Assembly: GCF_003086295.3 (NCBI RefSeq)
Contig: NC_092044.1
Coordinates: 9,078,843 to 9,142,842 of the forward strand
DNA: 64,000 nt
From: Arachis hypogaea
Lineage: Eukaryota; Streptophyta; Magnoliopsida; Fabales; Fabaceae
Reading direction: 5' to 3'
The notes beneath the pieces were generated by a model. It saw nothing but the letters and a program-made list of their open reading frames with translations, was not told the DNA's origin and did no database searches. The first letter of the stretch is position 1. Each line of letters begins with the position of its first letter. The translations under genes and the position numbers were made by a program. Below, piece by piece: positions 1 to 9,441 of this stretch.

Positions 1-618
1 TTTAATCGGAATCTTCGTGGTATCAGCTAGAATTGATGGCGGCATTCAAGAGAATCCGGAAGGTCTAAACCTTGTCTGTGGTATTCTGAGTAGGATTCAA
101 TGATTGAATGACTGTGACAAGCTTCAAACTCCTGAAGGTGGGGCGTTAGTGACAGATGCAAAAGAATCACTGGATTCTATTCCGGCCTGATTGAGAACCG
201 ACAGATAGATAGCCGTGCCGTGACAGGGTGCGTTGAACATTTCCACTGAGAGGATGGGAGGTAGCCACTGACAACGGTGAAACCCTTACATACAGCTTGC
301 CATGGAAGGAGCCTTGCGTGCTTGAAGAATAAGACAGTAGGAAAGCAGAGATTCAGAAGATGGAGCATCTCCAAAACCTCAACCTATTCTCTATCACTGC
401 AAAACAAGTACTTATTTCATGTTCTTTTATTTTTCACAATTAATCCTGATAATTTCTGATATCCTGACTAAGATTTACAAGATAACCATAGCTTGCTTCA
501 AGTCGACAATCTCCGTGGGATCGACCCTTACTCATGTAAGGTATTACTTGGACGACCCAGTGCACTTGCTGGTTAGTTGTGCGGGATTGCAAAAGTGTGA
601 TTGCAATTTCGTGCACCA
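1..618 (+). mobile_element. 3' part of a FIDEL-like Ty3/gypsy LTR
   Basis: The sequence matches the last ~615 bp of the complete solo LTR at 38,387-39,906 almost base for base, including the shared CGACCCAGTGCACTTGCTGG stretch and the end GTGCACCA. The LTR ends in CA at 618. Its start lies outside the window, so solo LTR and full element cannot be told apart. It abuts the polypurine-tract end of the minus-strand Tat element. The family name is from memory. Confidence 0.85.
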
Positions 619-619
619 A

Positions 620-643
620 CCCCCTTTAGGAAAAACCCCCTTT
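620..643 (-). other. Polypurine tract(s) of the Tat element
   Basis: On the minus strand two near-identical AAAGGGGG runs (636-643 and 620-627) lie in a 16-17-bp tandem duplication downstream of the integrase stop, where a plus-strand primer is expected. The FIDEL-like LTR begins directly beyond the outer run. Confidence 0.5.
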
Positions 644-698
644 ATGGAAAAAAACCATGAAGTCGGGAAAAGAGTACACCAGGGAGTGGAGTTCACTT

Positions 699-1282
699 TT
701 AACTATAGTACCTTTTCATGTTACAAGCATTCCACGACCTAGGTAGCTCGGTACCGCTCAAGTCGATTACCTTATAGTATCCCTTTCCTATGACTTTGCT
801 TATCTTATATGGCCATTTCCAATTAGCAGTGAGCTTTCCTTCTTCCGACTTGTTGACGCTGATGTTGTTTCTTATCAGTACCAAGTCGTTTGGAATGAAG
901 GTTCTTCGAATGACTTTCTTGTTGTATCTGTTTGTCATTCTTTACTTCAACGCTACTTCCCTTATCTGGGCTTGTTCTCGAACTTCAGGGAGTAATTCGA
1001 GTTCTTCTTTGTGCGCCTGAATGTTGCCAACCTCATCGAAAAAACTCACCCTTGGACTTTGCTCATTGATTTCAACTAGTATTATGGCTTCTATGCTATA
1101 AGTAAGTTGGAAGGGTGTTTCTCCTGTGGCAGACTAAAGTGTAGTCTGATATGCCCACAGTACTTGAGGGAGCTCTTCAATCCAGGATCCCTTTGCATCT
1201 TGCAACCTTTTCTTTAGTCCAGCCAGTATAACCTTGTTAGCTGCCTCCGCTTGCCCATTTGCTTGTGGGTGCTCTACATAGG
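699..1282 (-). pseudogene. Tat integrase, C-terminal half (broken)
   Basis: Minus-strand translation gives the integrase region around the catalytic glutamate (NGQAEAANK), then the tail of the core and a C-terminal domain with a GPY-like motif (WKWPYKI) ending at a stop near 699. The piece continues directly from the integrase core at 9,442 once the inserted element is removed. In-frame stops interrupt it, for instance after the LWAYQTT stretch and before the last 79 codons. Inactive relic. Confidence 0.8.
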
Positions 1283-3094
1283 TGATGAGCGGATAATTTA
1301 TACGCTTTTTGGCATTGTTTTTAGGTAGTTTTTAGTAAGTTTGAGCTACTTTTAGGGATGTTTTCATTAGTTTTTATGTTAAATTCACATTTATGGACTT
1401 TACTATGAGTTTGTGTGTTTTTCTGTGATTTCAGGTAATTTCTGGCTGAAATTGAGGGACTTGAGCAAAACTCTGAAAAAAGGCTGACAAAAGGACTGCT
1501 GATGCTGTTGGAATCTGACCTCCCTGCACTCGAAATGGATTTTCTGGAGCTACAGAACTCCAATTGGCGCGCTCTCAACGGCGTTGGAAAGTAGACATCC
1601 ATATCTTTCCAGCAATATATAATAGTCCATACTTTATTCGGAAATTGACGACGTAACTTGGCGTTGAACGCCAAGTTCATGCTGCTGTCTGGAGTTAAAC
1701 GCCATAAAAACGTCATGATCCGGAGTTGAACGCCCAAAACACGTTATAACTTGGAGTTCAACTCCAAGAAAAGCCTCAGCTCGTGGATAGATCAAGCTCA
1801 GCCCAAACATACACCAAGTGGGCCCCGGAAGTGGATTTATGCATCAATTACTTACTCATGTAAACCCTAGTAGTTAGTTTATTATAAATAGAACATTTAA
1901 CTATTGTATTAGATGTCTTTTGACCACGTTTCATCTTTGGTCTCAGTTTTGTTTTATTCTTCATTCTAAGAGGCCATTGAGCATGTTTTGGGGGGCTGGC
2001 TTCTCGGCCATGCCTGAACCTTTCACTTATGTATTTTCAACGGTGGAGTTTCTGCACACCATAGATTAAGGGTGTGGAGCTCTGCTGTACCTCAAGTTTC
2101 AATACAATTATTATTACTTTCTATTCAATTCTTTCTTATTCTTATTCCAAGATATACGTTGCACAACAATTGATGAATGTGATGATCCGTGACACTCATC
2201 GTCATTCTCACCTATGAACGCGCGTGATTGACAACCACTTCCGTTCTACCTTAGGCCGGGCGCATATCTCTTAGATTCCCCAACAGAATCTTCGTGGTAT
2301 AAGCTAGATAGATGGCGGCATTCATGGAGATTCGGAAAGTCTAACCTTGTCTGTGGTATTCCGAGTAGGATCCCGGGAATCCGGAAAGTCTAACCTTGTC
2401 TGTGGTATTCCGAGTAGGATTCCGGTATTGAATGACTGTGACGAGCTTCAAACTCCTGAAGGCTGGGCGTTAGTGACAGACGCAAAAGAATCAATGGATT
2501 CTATTCCAACCTGATTGAGAACCGACAGATGATTAGCCGTGCTGTGACAGAGCATTTGGACCATTTTCACTGAGAGGATGGGATGTAGCCATCAGCAAGG
2601 GTGATGCCTCCAGACGATTAGCCGTGCAGTGACAGCGCATAGGACCATTTTCCCGAGAGGATTGAAAGTAGCCACTGATGATGGTGATGCCCTACATACA
2701 GCTTGCCATGGAAAGGAGTAAGAAGGATTGAAGAAAGAGTGAGTAGTGAAGTAGAGTTTCAAGAGGAGCACAGCACGTCCATACGCCTATCTGAAATTTC
2801 CACTATTGATTTACATAAGTATTTCTACCCCTTCTTATTTTCTATTTATTATTAATTATTCGAAAATTCATAAACCAATTTTAATCCGCCTAACTGAGAT
2901 TTACAAGGTGACCATAGCTTGCTTCATACCAACAATCTCTGTGGGATCGACCCTTACTCGCGTAAGGTTTATTACTTGGACGACCCAGTACACTTGCTGG
3001 TTAGTTGAACAGAGTTGTGAAAAGAAAGTGCTGAGTTAATGTTTTTGTGCACATACCAAAGAGCTAAAATTGTTGATCACAATTTCGTCCACCA
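1283..3094 (+). repeat. 5' LTR of element 1
   Basis: Starts TGATGAGCGGATAATTTATA and ends TCGTCCACCA. It contains degenerate palindromes of the TGGCGTTGAACGCCA type around 1,655-1,770. Nothing resembling a PBS follows. Confidence 0.92.
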
Positions 3095-3112
3095 AGTTTT
3101 CTTCTCTTTCAT

Positions 3113-5395
3113 ATGAGCAGGAACAAGGATAAAGGCACTTTTGTTGAAATTGATCCAGAACCTGAAAGGACCCTGAAGAGAAAATTAAGAGAAGCTAAAT
3201 TACAACAATCTAAAGGTAACCTTTCAGAAACTTTCGAACAAGAGAAGTTGATGGCAGCCGAAAATAATAATAATGCAAGGAGATTGCTTGGTGACTTTAC
3301 AAAGCCAACGTCCAAGTTTGATGGAAGAAGCATCTCCATTCCTGCCATTGGAGCCAACAACTTTGAGCTGAAACCTCAGCTAGTTGCCTTGATGCAACAA
3401 AACTGCAAGTTTTATGGACTTCCATCTGAAGATCCCTATCAGTTTTTAACTGAGTTCTTGCAGATCTGTGAGATTGTAAAGACAAATGGAGTTGATCCTG
3501 AAGTCTACAGACTTATGCTTTTCCCTTTTGTTGTAAGAGACAGAGCTAGAATATGGTTGGATTCACAACCTAAGGATAGCCTGGACTCCTGGGATAAGCT
3601 GGTCACTGCCTTCTTGGATAAATTCTTTCCTCCTCAAAAGCTGAGCAAGCTGAGAGTGGATGTTCAAACCTTCAAACAAAAAGATGGTGAATCCCTCTAT
3701 GAAGCTTGGGAAAGATACAAGCAGCTGACAAAAAGATGTCCATCTGACATGTTTTCAGAATGGACCATATTAGATATATTCTATTATGGGCTTTCTGAAT
3801 TTTCGAAAATGTCATTGGACCATTCTGCAGGTGGATCTATTCACCTGAAGAAAACGCCTGAAGAGGCTCAAGAACTCATTGACATGGATGCAAACAACCA
3901 ATTTATGTACACCTCTGAGAGGAATTCCGTGAATAATGGGATACCTCAGAAGAAAGGAGTTCTTGAAATTGATGCTCTGAATGCCATATTGGCTCAGAAC
4001 AAAGTGTTGACTCAACAGGTCAACATGATCTCTCAAAATCTGAATGGATGGCAACATGCATCCAATAGTACTAGAGAGGCAGCTTCTGAAGAAGCTTATG
4101 ATCCTGAGAACCCTGCCATGGCAGAGGTTAATTACATGGGTGAACCTTATGGAAACACCTATAACTCATCATGGAGAAATCATCCAAATTTCTCCTGGAA
4201 GGATCAACAAAAGCCTTAACAAGGCTTTAACAATGGTGGACGCAATAGGCTGAGCAATAGCAAGCCATATCCATCATCTTCTCAGCAACAGACAGAGAAT
4301 TCTGAACAAAACACTTCTAATTTAGCCAATCTAGTCTCTGATCTGTCAAAGGCCACTTTTAGTTTCATGAATGAAACAAGATCCTCCATCAGAAATCTGG
4401 AGGCAAAAGTGGGCCAGCTGAGTAAGAAAGTCATTGAAACTCCTCCCAGTATTCTCCCAAGCAATATAGAAGAGAATCCAAAAGGAGAGTGCAAGGCCAT
4501 TGATGTGATCAATGTGGCCGAATGCACAAGGGAGGAGGAGGACGAAAATCCTAGTGAGGAAGACCTCCTGGGACGTCCTTCAAGCAAGAAGGAGTCTCCT
4601 ATTAAGGATCCAAAGGAATCTGAGGCTCATATAGAGACCATAGAGATTCCATTAAATCTCCTTCTGCCATTCATGAGCTCTGAAGACTATTCTTCCTCTG
4701 AAGAGGATGAAGATGTAACTGGAGAGCAAGTTGCTCAATATTTAGGAGCTATCATGAAGCTGAATGCCAAGTTGTTTGGTAATGAGACTTGGGAAAGTGA
4801 ACCTCCCTTGCTCATTAGTGAACTAGATACTTGGATTCAGAAAACTCTACCTCAAAAGAAACAAGATCCTGGCAAGTTCTTAATACCTTGTACCATAGGC
4901 ACCATGAGCTTTGAAAAAGCTCTATGTGATCTGGGGTCAGGGATAAATCTTATGCCACTCTCTGTAATGGAGAAGCTGGGGATCATTGAGGTATAACCTG
5001 CCTTGTTCTCATTACAATTGGCAGACAAGTCATTGAGACAAGCTTATGGAATAGTGGAGGACATATTAGTAAAGGTTGAAGGCCTTTACATCCCTGCTGA
5101 TTTCATAATCTTAGACACTAGGAAGGAAGAGGATGAATACATCATCCTTGGAAGACCTTTCCTAGCCACAGCAGAAGCTGTGATAGATGTCAACAGAGGT
5201 GAACTAGTCCTTCAATTGAATGGGGACTACCTTGTGTTTAAGGCACATGGCCATCCCTCTGTGACAAAAGAGAGTAAGCATGAAGAGCTTCTCTCAGTTC
5301 AGAGTCAAGAAGAGCCCACACAGTCAAACTCTAAGTTTGGTGTTAAGACCCCATATCCAAACTCTAAGTTTGGTGTTGGGACTATACAACATTGA
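3113..5395 (+). pseudogene. gag-protease of element 1, two in-frame stops
   Basis: One frame runs from the ATG at 3,113 to the TGA at 5,395 but is broken by TAA at 4,217-4,219 and 4,994-4,996. Residues ~100-270 of the first part look like a Retrotrans_gag capsid domain (ARIWLDSQ, WDKLVTAFLDKFFPP, DGESLYEAWERYK). No CCHC knuckle is visible, as in Athila-like gags. The later part has an acidic linker (SSSEEDEDV) and an aspartic protease with CDLGSGINLMP at the active-site position and ILGRPFLATA near the end; the DLGS form is seen in related plant elements. The second stop falls just after the active-site segment. The tail holds two PNSKFGV repeats encoded by the AAGTTTGGTGT motif. It ends without running into RT. 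Confidence 0.85.
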
Positions 5396-5457
5396 CCTGA
5401 TCACCTTGTGGCTCCATGAGAGCCACTGTCAAGCTATTGACATTAAAGAAGCGCTTG

Positions 5458-5473
5458 TTGGGAGGCAACCCAA
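5458..5473 (+). other. Conserved hairpin after the gag-pro stop
   Basis: TTGGG-AGGCAA-CCCAA lies ~65 bp after the protease stop within the block AAAGAAGCGCTTGTTGGGAG. The same block occurs at the same place in element 2 (12,821-12,836). I recall similar sequence in other plant gypsy elements; function unknown. Confidence 0.55.
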
Positions 5474-5607
5474 TTTTATCTATCTAATTTTTATTTTATT
5501 TTATTGTTATTTTGTGTTTTATTAGGTACATGATCATGAGGAGTCACGAAAAAATCATAAAAATTAAAAACAGCAGAAAAAAATTCGCACCCTGGAGGAA
5601 GCACAGG

Positions 5608-5849
5608 CTGGCGTTCAACGCCAGTAAGATGCATCTGGCCGGCGTTCAACGCCAGAACAGAGCATCATTCTGGCGCTGAACGCCAGAAACAAGCAACATT
5701 CTGGCGCTGAACGCCAGGAATGTGCCCAGAGAAGAAAAGCTGGCGCTGAACGCCAATAACAAGCATGAAACTGGCGTTCAACGCCAGAAACATGCTTTAA
5801 ATGGGCGTTGAACGCCCAGAATGTGCACCACACGGCGTTTAAACGCCAG
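5608..5849 (+). repeat. Array of eight TGGCG-CGCCA palindromes (element 1)
   Basis: Eight inverted repeats of the form cTGGCGTTnAACGCCAg are spaced about 30-37 bp apart, with spacers of differing sequence. Variants such as CTGGCGCTGAACGCCAG and TGGGCGTTGAACGCCCA keep or restore pairing in most copies. The array lies in untranslated sequence between gag-pro and the accessory ORF. Related single copies occur inside the LTRs. Confidence 0.85.
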
Positions 5850-6145
5850 AATGGTGTGCAAAGGCAATTTACATGCCTATTTGGTGCAGGGATGGAATTC
5901 CTTGACACCTCAGGATCTGTGGACCCCACAGGATCCCCACCTACCTCGCCCTCTCTCTCTCCATTCATGGCCATCCCTTCTGTCTTTCATTCACCACCTA
6001 CATCTATCCACTCTTCCCCATACACCCCACCTACCTTTACAATTCAACTTCTCTTTCCCACCCAATCCCACCCATATAGCCGAATCCATCTCCCCTCACT
6101 ATCCTCCCTTTTCTTCTTCTTCTTCTTCTTCTCTTCTTTCTTCTC

Positions 6146-6182
6146 TTGCTCGAGGGCGAGCAATTTTCTAAGTTTGGTGTGG
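6146..6182 (+). other. Hairpin plus AAGTTTGGTGT module upstream of accessory ORF
   Basis: TTGCTCG-AGGG-CGAGCAA (6,146-6,163) is a 7-bp perfect stem. It is followed by TAAGTTTGGTGTGG (6,169-6,182). A polypyrimidine (CTT)n tract precedes it. The same arrangement precedes the 3' LTR (7,587-7,624) and recurs twice in element 2. Confidence 0.75.
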
Positions 6183-6217
6183 TAAAAGCATAGCTTTTTG
6201 CTTTTCCATAACCATTA

Positions 6218-6540
6218 ATGGCACCTAAGGCCAGAGACATTCAAAAAAAAAGAGAGAAAAAGAGAAAAAAAGGGAAGACAAAAGCTTCCACCTCTGAGTC
6301 ATGGGAGATGGAAAGACTCATGTAAAGGGTTTATAGCTCAGTGGTAGAACATGTGGCTGCAAATCAAGAGATCCCTGAGATACCTCAGGGGATAAATTGT
6401 CCTCCACACAAATATTGGAAGCAACTAAGGGTAGGAACACCAAAATTACTAGGAATCATTCAACAGAAGCAAGGAAGAGACATAGAGGAGCTCAAAGAGC
6501 ACCATTGGACCTTCAAGAAGGCGCCACCCTCACTCAGGTG
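6218..6540 (+). pseudogene. Remnant of accessory ORF (putative plant transposon protein), element 1
   Basis: The ATG context and the first ~100 bp (AMGG-type start, basic K/R-rich peptide, then a conserved SHGRW-encoding stretch) align with the start of the intact ORF at 13,646. The last ~170 bp align with its 3' end (ATCCCTGAGATACCTCAGGG versus 14,518). About 780 bp of the middle are missing and replaced by a tRNA-like piece at 6,327-6,375. No long frame remains. Confidence 0.75.
6327..6375 (+). pseudogene. tRNA-Cys(GCA)-like 5' fragment captured in the element
   Basis: The stretch begins GGGTTTATAGCTCAGTGGTA, matching the acceptor 5' strand and D arm of plant tRNA-Cys, with a consensus A box (TAGCTCAGTGG). 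It continues into an anticodon loop CTGCAAA (anticodon GCA) and stops around the variable region (GAGATCCCTG). The T arm with the B box and the 3' acceptor strand are absent. Element 2 has no such sequence at the equivalent place. Identity as tRNA-Cys is from memory of the gene. A truncated tRNA-derived SINE head is the alternative. Confidence 0.65.
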
Positions 6541-7586
6541 GATTCATTCCTTGTTCTTATTTCTTTCTGCTTTTCGGTTTTTAATGTTGTGTTTATCTAT
6601 GTTTTGTGTCTTTATTTCATGATCATTAGTATGTAGTAACTATGTCTTAAAGCTATGAATAAATTCCACTAATCCTTCACCTCTCTTAAAAGAAAAATGT
6701 TTTAATTCAAAAGAACAAGAAGTACATGAATTTCGAATTTATCCTTGAAATTAGTTTAATTATATTGATGTGGTGACAATACTTTTGTTTTCTGAATGAA
6801 TGCTTGAACAGTGCATATGTCTTTTGATCTTGTTGTTTATGAATGTTAAAATTGTTGGCTCTTGAAAGAATGATGAACAAAGAGAAATGTTATTGAGGAT
6901 CTGAAAAATCATGAAATTGATTCTTGAAGCAAGAAAAAGCAGTGAACAAGAAGAAGCTTGCGAAAAAAAATAGAAAGAAAAAGAAAAAGCAAGCAGAAAA
7001 AGCCAATAGCCCTTAAAACCAAAAGGCAAGGGTAAAAAGGATCCAAAGCTTTGAGCATCAATGGATAGGAGGGCCCAAGGAAATAAAATCCAGGCCTAAG
7101 CGGCTAAATCAAGCTGTCCCTAACCATGTGCTTGTGTCATGAAGGTCCAAGTGAAAAGCTTGAGATTGAGTGGTTAAAGTCGTGATCCAAAGCAAAAAAA
7201 AAGTGTGCTTAAGAGCTCTGGACACCTCTAACTGGGGACTCTAGCAAAGCTAAGTCACAATCTGAAAAGGTTCACCCAGTTATGTGTCTGTGGCATTTGT
7301 GTATCCGGTGGTAATACTGGAAAACAAAATGCTTAGGGCCACGGCCAAGACTCATAAGTAGCTGTGTTCAAGAATCAATATGCTTAACTAGGAAAGTCAA
7401 TAACCCTATCCGAAATTCTAAGTTCCTAGAGAAGCCAATCATTCTAAACTTCAAAGGAAAAAATGAGATGCCAAAACTGTTCAGAAGCAAAAAGCTACAA
7501 GTCCCGCTCATCTAATTAGAATTAATATTCATTGATATTTTGAAATTTATAGTATATTCTCTTCTTTTTATCCTAATTGATTTTCA
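6541..7586 (+). other. 3' untranslated region of element 1
   Basis: This non-coding stretch aligns in blocks with 14,771-15,644 of element 2, for example GTATCCGGTGGTAATACTGG. It is AT- and A-rich in its first half. I see no coding potential. Confidence 0.7.
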
Positions 7587-7624
7587 GTTGCTTGGGGACA
7601 AGCAACAATTTAAGTTTGGTGTTG
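7587..7624 (+). other. Hairpin plus TAAGTTTGGTGTTG at the 3' PPT position, element 1
   Basis: GTTGCTTG-GGGA-CAAGCAAC forms an 8-bp perfect stem, followed by TAAGTTTGGTGTTG directly abutting the TGATGAG start of the 3' LTR. By position it is the plus-strand primer region, though it is not a pure purine run. Confidence 0.7.
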
Positions 7625-9436
7625 TGATGAGCGGATAATTTATACGCTTTTTGGCATTATTTTTAGGTAGTTTTTAGTAAGTTTGAGCTACTTTTAGGGA
7701 TGTTTTCATCCGTTTTTATGTTAAATTCACATTTCTAGACTTTACTATGAGTTTGTGTGTTTTTCTGTGATTTTAGGTAATTTCTGGCTGAAATTGAGGG
7801 ACTTGAGCAAAACTCTGAAAAATAGCTGACAAAAGGACTGCTGATGCTGTTGGAATCTGACCTCCCTGCACTCGAAATGGATTTTCTGGAGCTACAGAAC
7901 TCCAATTGGCGCGCTCTTAACGGCGTTGGAAAGTAGACATCCAGAGCTTTCCAGCAATATATAATAGTCCATACTTTATTCGGAAATTGACGACGTAACT
8001 TGGCGTTGAACGCGAAGTACATGCTGCTGTCTGGAGTTAAACGCCAGAAAAACGTCATGATCCGGAGTTGAACGCCCAATACACGTTATAACTTGGAGTT
8101 CAACTCCAAGAAAAGCCTCAGCTCGTGGATAGATCAAGCTCAGCCCAAACATACACCAAGTGGGCCCCGGAAGTGGATTTATGCATCAATTACTTACTCA
8201 TGTAAACCCTAGTAGCTAGTTTATTATAAATAGAACATTTAACTATTGTATTAGATGTCTTTTGACCACGTTTCATCTTTGGTCTCAGTTTTGTTTTATT
8301 CTTCATTCTAAGAGGCCATTGAGCACGTTTTGGGGGGCTGGCCTCTCGGTCATGCCTGAACCTTTCACTTATGTATTTTCAACGGTGGAGTTTCTGCACA
8401 CCATAGATTAAGGGTGTGGAGCTTTGCTGTACCTCAAGTTTCAATACAATTATTATTACTTTCTATTCAATTCTTTCTTATTCTTATTCCAAGATATACG
8501 TTGCACAACAATTGATGAATGTGATGATCCGTGACACTCATCGTCATTCTCACCTATGAACGCGTGTGATTGACAACCACTTCCGTTCTACCTTAGGCCG
8601 GGCGCATATCTCTTAGATTCCCCAACAGAATCTTCGTGGTATAAGCTAGATAGATGGCAGCATTCATAGGGATCCGGAAAGTCTAACCTTGTCTGTGGTA
8701 TTCCGAGTAGGATCCCGGGAATCCGGAAAGTCTAACCTTGTCTGTGGTATTCCGAGTAGGATTCTGGTATTGAATGACTGTGACGAGCTTCAAACTCCTG
8801 AAGGCTGGGCGTTAGTGACAGACGCAAAAGAATCAATGGATTCTATTCCAACCTGATTGAGAACCGACAGATGATTAGCCGTGCTGTGACAGAGCATTTG
8901 GACTATTTTCACTGAGAGGATGGGATGTAGCCATCAGCAAGGGTGATGCCTCCAGACGATTAGCCGTGCAGTGACAGCGCATAGGACCATTTTCCCGAGA
9001 GGATTGAAAGTAGCCACTGATGATGGTGATGCCCTACATACAGCTTGCCATGGAAAGGAGTAAGAAGGATTGAAGAAAGAGTGAGTAGTGAAGTAGAGTT
9101 TCAAGAGGATCACAACACTTCCAAACGCCTATCTGAAATTTCCACTATTGATTTACATAAGTATTTCTACCCTTTCTTATTTTCTATTTATTATTAATTA
9201 TTCGAAAATCCATAAACCAATTTTAATCCGCCTAACTGAGATTTACAAGGTGACCATAGCTTGCTTCATACCAACAATCTCTGTGGGATCGACCCTTACT
9301 CGCGTAAGGTTTATTACTTGGACGACCCAGTACACTTGCTGGTTAGTTGAACGGAGTTGTGAAAAGAAAGTGCTGAGTTAATGTTTTTGTGCACATACCA
9401 AAGAGCTAAAATTGTTGATCACAATTTCGTCCACCA
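7625..9436 (+). repeat. 3' LTR of element 1
   Basis: 1,812 bp, colinear with the 5' LTR without indels. Starts TGATGAGC, ends TCGTCCACCA and is followed by ATAGG, identical to the five bases before the 5' LTR. Confidence 0.92.
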
Positions 9437-9441
9437 ATAGG

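Larger units (their letters stand above)
1283..9436 (+). mobile_element. FIDEL-like non-autonomous LTR element 1 (complete ends, internally deleted)
   Basis: Two 1,812-bp LTRs (TG...CA) bound the element and the 5-bp duplication ATAGG flanks it (1,278-1,282 and 9,437-9,441). Inside are gag-protease, a conserved hairpin, a palindrome array, a remnant accessory ORF with a tRNA-like insert, a long 3' untranslated region and a hairpin plus AAGTTTGGTGTTG before the 3' LTR. There is no RT, RNase H or integrase, so mobility would need enzymes from an autonomous relative; peanut FIDEL with its non-autonomous partner Feral is the pair I recall. By eye the LTRs differ at about 34 of 1,812 positions with no length change. 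Only 18 bp separate the 5' LTR from the gag ATG and no primer-binding site is recognisable. Confidence 0.9.

Noticed and set aside
1283..1302. The LTR start resembles the lac operator (GAGCGGATAA), suggesting vector contamination.
   Set aside because: The match is limited to ~10 bases, occurs at every LTR start of the family with target duplications, and no other vector sequence is present.
1321..1737. 138-codon minus-strand frame within an LTR, repeated at 7,735-8,079 and in other LTRs.
   Set aside because: It overlaps LTR regulatory sequence, matches no known family and changes length between copies: a chance frame.
5608..5849. Regularly spaced palindromes read as a CRISPR array.
   Set aside because: Plant nuclear retrotransposon context, repeats of 15-18 bp that vary between copies, no cas genes, and single copies in the LTRs.
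5615..6185. Open frames over the palindrome array and the pyrimidine tract.
   Set aside because: Composition-driven (palindromes and CTT repeats) and not conserved in frame in element 2.
6327..6375. A functional tRNA-Cys gene.
   Set aside because: The T arm, B box and 3' acceptor strand are missing, so it cannot fold or be transcribed as a normal tRNA gene.
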